Source: Metellina segmentata
Lineage: Eukaryota > Arthropoda > Arachnida > Araneae > Tetragnathidae
Direction of reading: 5' to 3'
Assembly (NCBI GenBank): GCA_947359465.1
Contig: OX375880.1
Span: 20,474,714-20,538,713, forward strand
DNA length: 64,000 bases
This document shows, piece by piece, positions 57,701-64,000 of the stretch. The first letter of the stretch is position 1. Every line of letters begins with the position of its first letter. A program made the translations under genes and the position numbers. The notes beneath the pieces are model-generated. The model ran no database searches and had not been told where the DNA came from. It saw nothing but the letters and a program-made list of their open reading frames with translations.

Positions 57701-58865
57701 ATTGTTTAACCATGTTTGCATGTAAACGATTGTAAATCGTTTTTTGTGATACTCCTAACTGTTCAGCAAGTTCATTTTGCGTTTGAGATGCATCTTTATC
57801 GAGAAGTGTTTGCAAATCGTCATGGATAGCCTTCAGTGGAGCGCCGCTACGTTGTCGATCTCTAACCTCAAAATCGCCATCTTTAAAACTTCGAAACCAA
57901 TACTCACATGTGCTTTTCGATACGATATTCACCCCTAAATCAGAAGAAATTGATTGACATGCTTTTGCAGCACTTGTGCTGGTGAAATTCGTAACGAATG
58001 CAGTGACGAATAAATGTCTTATGGTATGACATCTTTCACCTTCAAAATTTCAACTTTACGTTCACTTTTTCCCTAGCTTCTGCGTCGGTTTGATACCTCT
58101 AATCCGGTTTCTATCACATGACATTAACGCAGTGTACTGATTGTTATGATATTTTGCAGCAGACGTTATACAAAACTCGCTTTAAAACTTCTTACTACAC
58201 CTAATACTTGGTAACTTTAATTTAATGTATTTTTGTTTTGATTTTAATAGTTTAAATTTTTTATTGCGTATTTTATTAGAATCTATATTTTTTATTCTGT
58301 TAATGTTTTATTAATAGTTTACATTTTAACTGAAATTTTTTAAATTTATCTTTTTTATTTTATTAAAATTTATTTTTTTGATTTTATTAAAAAAACTTCT
58401 TTTTTATTTTATTAAAATTATACTTTTTATTCTATTAAAATTATACTTTTTATTTCGCATATTTCTTGTGAATTTTTATTTTAAAACTATTTTATACAGC
58501 CTATATAAAAAGTATTGTTTTCTGCGTGTTTAATTAAAATTTATGTTATCTGTTTTAGTCATATTGTATATTTCATTCTTATTCTATTTCATTAATATTT
58601 TATATTTTACATTTATTTTATTTATTTTTAACGATTAGATCACATTTTTCCATCATACGAAGATCTTAATACGAATATAAATACAAACAAATATTACCTG
58701 AGTGTCCATTGTTCACGATTTTGGCTTTCGTAATCGGTAAGTCATAGTTGTTCATCAACAGCTTTTGTAGGTTGGAATCGAGTTTCGCTTTTGCGCTGTT
58801 GATTTCGACAGGAGACTGTTTTTTGCCATAGCACTCGGGATAGGTTTCTCCCCAATCACCAGGAC
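51611..58865 (-). CDS. Secreted-type alpha-carbonic anhydrase, copy B (exons 3-7; 5' exons outside)
   Basis: Paralogue of copy A. Exons: 58698-58865, 54533-54678, 53175-53234, 52835-53062, 51611-51733, with the same lengths, phases and splice sites as in A; 725 coding bases without stops. Zinc ligands (LHFHWG, HLVH), [12 protein letters not shown] and the YPEC cysteine are kept. It reads VNNGHS where A reads VNIGYS, so the CA II His64 equivalent is present. The N-terminal element is PGDWGETYPEC, nearer to the family consensus than A. Exon 5 has the same short loop ([20 protein letters not shown]). AATAAA (minus) at 51541-51546. By alignment of 63987 with 39127, exon 2 should begin ~85 bp beyond the window; no exon 1 or 2 is visible inside it. 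Confidence 0.92.
51870..51932 (+). repeat. SINE family 1 extreme 3' end
   Basis: Only CGCCAATAGCCCGTTGTGTTG to the GACGTTAATTTAAATAACTACC-like tail. Very short copy. Confidence 0.6.
52020..52311 (-). mobile_element. SINE family 1, truncated within the head, 9-bp duplication
   Basis: Minus-strand copy with the whole body; the head ends at GATCTAGAT. Flanked by TAGAGATGG at 52011-52019 and 52312-52320. Not present at the aligned place in unit A, so it was inserted after the segmental duplication. Confidence 0.88.
52435..52700 (-). repeat. Diverged SINE family 2 (shared with unit A)
   Basis: Aligned with 28085-28370. Contains GAGCACATTCGGGGCCCCAA and TTTGGTTGGATCGAGTTT. Confidence 0.6.
52835..53062 (-). 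CDS. CA copy B, exon 6
   Basis: 228 bases, acceptor TCCTCTAG|GC, donor ACAG|GTAAGTG. Encodes [19 protein letters not shown]. Confidence 0.94.
53175..53234 (-). CDS. CA copy B, exon 5 (60 nt)
   Basis: Acceptor TATTCTCAG|GG, donor CCAA|GTAAGTTGG. Twenty codons; the changes against A cluster in the shortened loop (SKKNKT versus SEKKEI). Confidence 0.92.
54533..54678 (-). CDS. CA copy B, exon 4
   Basis: 146 bases, acceptor TGCTTTCAG|TT, donor GGAG|GTAATT. Differs from A in few codons ([21 protein letters not shown]). Confidence 0.94.
54994..55868 (-). mobile_element. PIF/Harbinger MITE interrupted by a second copy of itself
   Basis: The outer copy, in inverted orientation relative to 14864-15318, consists of 54994-55054 and 55512-55868. 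Both outer ends read GGCCCGRTGCACACATCC inward. The flanking triplets are TAA and TCA, a decayed duplication. Removing the inner copy restores the element without the gap seen otherwise. Confidence 0.85.
55055..55508 (+). mobile_element. Inner PIF/Harbinger MITE, ATA duplication
   Basis: A 454-bp copy (GGCTCGGTGTACGCATCC ... GGATGTGTGCACCGAGCC-like ends) flanked by ATA at 55052-55054 and 55509-55511. Practically the same length as the copy at 14864-15318 (455 bp). With the outer copy it forms a long inverted repeat. Confidence 0.87.
56928..58201 (-). mobile_element. mariner element, ~1.27 kb, CA copy B intron 3
   Basis: Inverted ends GGTGTAGTAAGAAGTCTTAA and GGTGTAGTAAGAAGTTTTAA (read inward); the right flank is TA, the left CA. 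The minus strand encodes a mariner transposase in two pieces: 57932-57573 (helix-turn-helix, LAEQLGVSQKTIYNRLH) and 57560-56998 (VTGDEN, LLHDNVRPHV, HPAYCPDIAPSDYHLF). A frameshift near 57575 and an in-frame TGA where a Trp codon is usual (after GDEN) inactivate it. The spacing of the acidic motifs fits DD34D. Unit A has no mariner here. Confidence 0.92.
58210..58640. repeat. A+T low-complexity array
   Basis: Drifted repetition of TTTTATTTTATTAAAA-type units. Together with the mariner it forms most of the ~2.2 kb that unit B has beyond unit A in this intron. Confidence 0.7.
58698..58865 (-). CDS. CA copy B, exon 3
   Basis: Acceptor CGCTATTTCAG|GT, donor TCAG|GTAATATTTG; 168 bases as in A. 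Encodes [19 protein letters not shown] and ends KIVNNGHS. Confidence 0.93.
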
Positions 58866-59472
58866 CTGAAATAGCGCAAAAGGTCAAAATGATGTGAGAT
58901 TATTGATAAGGTACTCTGAGTCCAAGTCAGATGATTTGGCGTACCAATTATACCGTACCATCGCCAATTAGCGATAATGTTCTATCGCTGATAGGTGAAA
59001 AGTTGGGAGAAAATGTTGGAGAAACAGCAGTTTGGTGAGAAGCTTAGTGACCAATTTGGCGATGGAACTTAACCGTGTCCTTGAGTTTTTTTAGGTAACT
59101 TGTGTGATCACTAATCCGCGCGCGCGCGTAATATTTTAATATTTACTCTCACATTTGAGGCGATGGACCTGTTATGGAAATTGTTAGGAGGCAAGATGTT
59201 TAGTTGGTTTTCATGGCACAAGTGGCCAGATCTGTCAGAATTTCGCCAAGCAAACGCCACTTAGAGTTGGCGCCTGCACTAAATTATCACAGATCAGGCC
59301 AAAGACCTCTAAACATACTACTTAACATTTTTAGGAAGCATGAGGTTTAGGTTTGTTTTTTAGCGGAAGGTTCAGGTTTCTTATGGCTGAAGGGGCCAGA
59401 TATGGCCAAACTGCGCCAAGCAAACTAGGACCCCAGAATTTGACGTGTATCGTGGGATCAGGCCGAAGGTAT

Positions 59473-60107
59473 TGTAGCGTTTTACTCTAAAAAAACTCAA
59501 TCAAACTCTAGATTAATCGAGTTTTATTTACACAAAATTATTCAAAACTTAATTTTTACACTTCGCCAAAATGACGTGGTCCGATTACAGTAAATCTCAT
59601 CCCAGGTTGGGATATCCGAGATGATAATCCAATTTCAGTAAAATCTCATCCCTGGTTGGGATATCCGAGATTATAATCCAATTTCATTAAATCTCATCCC
59701 TGGTTGGGATATCCGAGATAATAATCCAATCGTTTTTCTGGCAGGGGTTCTGCCGCAAAGTTTTCCCCAGGATGGGAGCCAGAACAAAAATCGTTGTTCG
59801 CAAACTCAAGAGCTCATCCCCCTCAAAAAAAACTTCCAGCTTTTTCTTCCACCCCCGACGCCGCGTCCAGAGTCGATGACCTCTCCGGTCAACAGCCGTC
59901 CACCCTAGCCTCGCTGAGGGTCCCAATTTACATTAGGTTAACCCATAGTGGGGCTGAGAGAAATCTATTTTTAGAAGCCCCCTATGGAATTGTACTGTTT
60001 AGATGTATCCATAGAAAACCTCGAATAGGGTGCATTTCCTTCGCCCACACTCAACGTGGCAGGAAGTTTTTCACCAGTTGTTTTAGGCAAATGTTAGCCA
60101 TGTTACA
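59473..60107 (-). mobile_element. Solo LTR (635 bp) in unit B
   Basis: Starts TGTAGCG and ends TGTTACA, flanked by GTAT at 59469-59472 and 60108-60111. Unit A shows the empty site (CCGAAGGTAGAAATCTCCAA near 35420). GTAAATAAAACTCG on the minus strand (~59530) is a possible polyadenylation signal and suggests orientation. Different from the LTR at 35564-36554. Confidence 0.83.
59581..59730. repeat. Three ~48-bp tandem repeats inside the LTR
   Basis: Each unit contains AATCTCATCCC(A/T)GGTTGGGAT and ATCCGAGAT(G/T/A)ATAATCC, with the palindrome GGATATCC. Located where LTRs often carry U3 enhancer repeats. Confidence 0.9.
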
Positions 60108-60193
60108 GTATAAATCTCCAATTTGAAAATCTTTTGAGGAAGCACGCTCAAAATTTTAGTACTTTAGGGCCGCTTAATACCAAAGAGTCCGGG

Positions 60194-61218
60194 TCCATCA
60201 GAATCAATGAGAATCCAGGTGAAACTTCGGGAAAGTTTACGTGGATTCGGGAAAGCTGCTTAAATAAGAAACATCTTGTTAGTCTTAAAACTTTTTAAAT
60301 GCTTGAATCCTAAGTATTACGCTGCAATGCACCAGAATCTATGTTTAACAGTTTCTACTGGATTCGGACTGATTCGAATCGACTGAGGTTCAGATTGATT
60401 CGAATCAATTCGGATTCTGTTGGTGGGAAGTGATCATTGGGAAATATTGTGTTATAATTAAGTGTCCATCAGAATCAATGAGAATCCAGGTGAAACTTCG
60501 GGAAAGTTTACGTGGATTCTTGAAAGCTGCTTAAATAAGAAACATCTTGTTAGTCTTAAAATTTTTAAATGCCTGAACCTAAGTATTACGCTGTAATGCA
60601 CCAGAATCTATGTTTAACAGTTTCTACTGGATTCGGACTGATTCGAATCGACTGAGGTTCAGATTGATTCGAATCAATTCGGATTCTGTTGGTGGGAAGT
60701 GATCATTGGGAAATATTGTGTTATAATTAAGTATCCACCAGAATCAATGAGAATCCAGGTGAAACTTCGGGAAAGTTTACGTGGATTCGGGAAAGCTGCT
60801 TAAATAAGAAACATCTTGTTACTCTTAAAACTTTTTAAATGCCTGAATCATAAGTATTACGCTGCAATGCACCAGAATCTATGTTTAACAGTTTCTACTG
60901 GATTCAGATTGATTCGAATCAATTCGGATTCTGTTGGTGGGAAGTGATCATTGGGAAATATTTTGTTATAATTAAGTGTCCACCAGAATCAATGAGAATC
61001 CAGGTGAAACTTCGGGAAAGTTTACGTGGATTCGGGAAAGCTGCTTAAATAAGAAACATCTTGTCAGTCTTAAAACTTTTTAAATGCTTGAATCCTAAGT
61101 ATTACGCTGCAATGCACCAGAATCTATATTTAACAGTTTCTACTGGATTCGGACTGATTCGAATCAATTCGGATTCTGTTGGTGGGAAGTGATCATTGGG
61201 AAATATTGTGTTACAATT
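60194..61218. repeat. Four tandem ~245-270-bp units in unit B intron
   Basis: Units start at 60194, 60465, 60734 and 60979 (CCA(T/C)CAGAATCAATGAGAA) and contain AAGCTGCTTAAATAAGAAAC and AGTTTCTACTGGATTC. Units 3 and 4 lack ~24 bases around GACTGAGGTTCA. Unit A has this sequence once (35530-36800, split by the solo LTR), so the amplification is B-specific. Confidence 0.93.
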
Positions 61219-62059
61219 AAAGTGTCGGTAGCAATTTAGGTTATGATCCAGATTTACTGCCTTTTGAATAAAGTAATTATAAGGTGTATTTGGGGTGTGA
61301 AACAAACAACAATGCAGATTCGTGTCGGTGCTAAACCGAAGATATGTTCGGATGTTGATAGTTGAATTAAAGGCGCACTGAAGTAACATAACAGACTACT
61401 GGCGACTGTCCAATCCCGAAGAGAAAGATCCGAGAACGATGCATCGTCATTTTGAACCATGGTCAGATGATGAGGTCTAGACGTGAGTCTCTACCCTTCT
61501 TCACACATGTACACCACGTCAGTGTGAGGACCTTTGCGGAAAAGTCAGATTTAAAGTGAATTCAGACCATACAGAACGATCTTTGGTTGGAAGAAGTTCC
61601 GAATTTGAAACCATTTATTTGTTAATCCTTGACTGGTACACCAACTGGACAACCACGGCCCTCATAGAATAGAGCAAATTAGTTGAATTAAGGGTGCACT
61701 GGAGCAAGACCCATGGGCTATCGGCGGCGCTATACGACATGTCTTCTGTTGGATCGAGTTTGGAACTCACAACCCTTCGCTTGCTGATCCGCTACTCTTT
61801 AAGGCACCTCACCGAACTTTGAAGAAATGTGTTCTTATTCGCATTGATGACAATTTGGAATTGGAGAAATGGCATTTTGAAAAAAAAAAAATTTCCTGTA
61901 TTTGTGGCCATGAACATGTAACGTCTTTTCTTCGCAGACATTTATGAAAAACAAAACCAAACGACGACATCCCATATCACCCATACTCAAAATGAACTAA
62001 CCCTGTTTCTATAGAAACCCCCCAGCACTCAGACTTGGTGCCAAGAGCAGCGCACAGTT

Positions 62060-62415
62060 GGGGACGGTATGGGATAAACCTATAGGAAATACAAATTAGC
62101 GTAATCAGTGGCAATCTTTTTATGTCACAGAGATCATAAACCAAAACGAGAAGTAACACGACCCTTAGACTACTTTTGCCAGCCAGATGGAAACGAACAT
62201 GCACCATCTGTTTCCGTGCAATGAGAGAAGATGCCCCTCTTGGTTACACATCTGATTGGTTCGTGCAACATGATCTTTGGTGATTTCACCATTTTTGTCG
62301 AACCTGTAGAACTGCGCAGTCTCCCATCCATCTTGTCAAAAGATGTTGTACTGTTAAACGAGGCGATACGATGCCTAATTAGCGAATCAAGTGAATGTTT
62401 AACAGAACAGTCATG
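62060..62415. repeat. Unnamed repeat, copy 2 of 3
   Basis: Matches 63420-63775 (offset ~1.36 kb) and 38590-38925 of unit A. Landmarks: ATAGGAAATACAAATTAGCG, GAACGAACATGCACCATCTG. Confidence 0.8.
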
Positions 62416-62537
62416 TGACTTCAACAGTAACGTAGTGAGCCGAGTGGTGTGCCTGTCAACACAACGAAACAGCCTAATTTACAAATCACTTGCGTTTATT
62501 TTGCAAAGAATTATATATACATTATATTACAATAGAG

Positions 62538-63085
62538 CAGGGTTCGAAATACCCGGGTGCACAGGTGCACTGTGCACATGAAAATAAAATTGTGCACCTA
62601 ATTTTTTCCCTCTAAGCACACGCAGTTTAAAAAAAGAGGAGGAGCGTGTTTTATGTTATTTTGATATTTTAACAAAATATTAGTATCGACCTCTCTCGCG
62701 CTCTAAAGGAAAGTAATTAAAATTTTTTAATACACACTATGCGAAAACAAATCGCTGTGCCGTAACGGGTTTACACAGGAGGAAGGTTTACTTGTGCCCC
62801 TGCCACCAGAACTTTCCGATGATCGAAACATTTTCCAGATGGCTCTGTTGAAGCGACTGTTGCGACAGCCGGAGAAGGGAGAATTTAGATAGTTAAATAT
62901 TTTTATTTACTATCTACTACTAACCTATATAAACATACCCAACTAATAAAGTAGTTTAACATTACATTAATACTCTTATATTACGTTTCTTTTTTAATGT
63001 GCATCTAAAATATTACCTGTGCACCTAATTTAAAAAATTAGGTGCACAAGGTGCACCTGTATTAGAAAATCTATTTCGAGGCCTG
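62538..63085. mobile_element. hAT MITE with 8-bp duplication
   Basis: Ends CAGGGTTCGAAATACCCGGG and CAGGCCTCGAAATAGATTTT (read inward), flanked by CAATAGAG at 62530-62537 and 63086-63093. Subterminal GGTGCAC motifs are repeated on both sides. It has no coding sequence. Located in intron 2 of CA copy B. Confidence 0.93.
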
Positions 63086-63419
63086 CAATAGAGCTTTGCA
63101 TCCCTGTGTCGTGAGTGCTGCAAAACAGGCAAAAACTAAATGGTCGTGGCTCCATAAACCAGCACCACAAAACAAAACCCTCTGCTCAGCTCGAGCTCTC
63201 CAACAGATCTCCCTGTGTCGACAGATCTTTCATTGCGTCAGCTAAATAAATCACTTGCACTCGATACAAACGATACGACTGTTGCGCCATCTTTCAGCGG
63301 GGATCGGGCAGAAGTTTCAGGAATTTTCGGTCAAAGATTAGTGGCGGTGTTCGGGATGTTACACTACCTCGATTGTTAAGATCCGAGGACAAAACTTCGT
63401 ATTTTTTAACGATGATCAG

Positions 63420-63775
63420 ATGACCCATAGGAAACACAAACTAACGCGATCAGTGGTAATCTTTTTATGTTGTCAGGATCTTGTGACCGAAACTAGAAGT
63501 AACAGGACCATTAGACTACTTTCGTCTGCTAGATGGGAACGAACATGCAGCGTCTGTTTGGTCCATGCGATGGAAGAAGACGCCCCTCCATTGGTTACAC
63601 ATCTGATTGGTTCGAGCAACATGGTAATAGACTTCGGCGATTTCACCATTTTTGTTGTAACTATAACTACGTATTCTCACATCTAGCTTGTGAGATGTTG
63701 TGATACTGCCAAACGAGGCGATTACATGCCAAATGGGCGAACCAAGTGAATATTTCACAGAGCAGTCATGTTACT
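63420..63775. repeat. Unnamed repeat, copy 3 of 3
   Basis: B-specific second copy of the 62060-62415 segment. The hAT MITE lies between the two. This copy, rather than copy 2, is the one collinear with unit A near exon 2. Confidence 0.8.
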
Positions 63776-63849
63776 ACTACCTCGAATTGAAAGATGGGAG
63801 GACGACGATCAGATGACGAGGTGAAAACCTAAGCTGGGCCCCGTTCCAT

Positions 63850-64000
63850 ACTTCCACACCAGGCCAATGTGAGGATATTAAAGGTCTCAACAGGTTTTTT
63901 GTGCATCAGCCCGACAATCTTTGCATTGGTTCCAGTCTCGATCTTGCAACCCTCCATATGCTGAGTCGCGGCTCTACCAAATAGGCTACCCCTTCTCAGA
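63850..64000 (-). repeat. SINE family 2-like segment at window edge
   Basis: AATGTGAGGATATTAAAGG, TTGCATTGGTTCCAGTCTCG and CTCTACCAAATAGGCTACC match 38995-39133 of unit A; a tRNA-like head lies near 63930-63990. Its position shows that copy B exon 2 should follow closely. Confidence 0.6.

Larger units (their letters stand above)
50625..64000. repeat. Segmental duplication, unit B (runs off the right edge)
   Basis: Paralogous to unit A. The left boundary coincides with the right end of a Tc1 element (50079-50619). Exons are more similar than introns. Copy-specific insertions are listed separately. Confidence 0.88.

Noticed and set aside
59581..59730. CRISPR-like array
   Set aside because: Three repeats adjoin with no unique spacers of uniform size; they are tandem repeats within an LTR in a eukaryotic genome.

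Overview
This is eukaryotic nuclear DNA, about two thirds A+T, with spliceosomal introns, polyadenylation signals and dense transposon remnants. The element set (several Tc1 lineages, mariner, Tigger/pogo, hAT, PIF/Harbinger MITEs, a Jockey-type LINE, gypsy gag and solo LTRs, tRNA-headed SINEs) and the secreted alpha-carbonic anhydrase suggest an arthropod, most likely an arachnid. One Tc1 transposase resembles copies I associate with orb-weaving spiders, so a spider is my best guess. The taxon is inference. All alignments and splice joins below were read by eye.

Layout. 1-19 kb: no host gene recognised; SINEs, some nested in each other, a Tc1 carrying a nested hAT, a P-element/THAP9-like fragment (4978-5553), a gypsy gag remnant (~11.9-12.5 kb), a PIF MITE (14864-15318) and the 3' part of a Jockey-like LINE (~16.9-18.0 kb) whose 3' region contains a 5S rRNA-like segment. 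19.3-20.5 kb: an intact, uninterrupted COQ2 reading frame on the minus strand, with a ~1.1 kb minisatellite starting ~85 bp upstream of its first ATG. 22.9-24.5 kb: a degenerate tandem repeat and a Tc1 remnant.

24.65-64 kb is dominated by a tandem segmental duplication of one gene. Copy A (minus strand, 25524-43860) is a complete seven-exon secreted alpha-carbonic anhydrase of 288 codons with a signal peptide and all three zinc histidines; every splice phase fits. Copy B (minus, 51611-58865) has exons 3-7 intact, and by alignment with A its exon 2 should start roughly 85 bp past the right edge. Active-site residues differ: the position of the proton-shuttle His64 of human CA II is Tyr in A and His in B. 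The two copies serve as empty-site controls for each other, giving clean boundaries for a Tc1, a solo LTR and a Tigger element in A, and a solo LTR in B. Between the copies (44-50.6 kb) lie three more Tc1 elements and a duplicated stretch near A's first exon.

COQ2 (mitochondrial ubiquinone synthesis) and the carbonic anhydrases (extracellular CO2/bicarbonate chemistry) have no obvious functional link. I found no CRISPR array, operon or new defence-like system. The most notable observations are the paralogue divergence, a Tc1 inserted 10 bases inside a splice donor, the intronless COQ2 with a repeat for its upstream region, and the 5S-like segment in the LINE.
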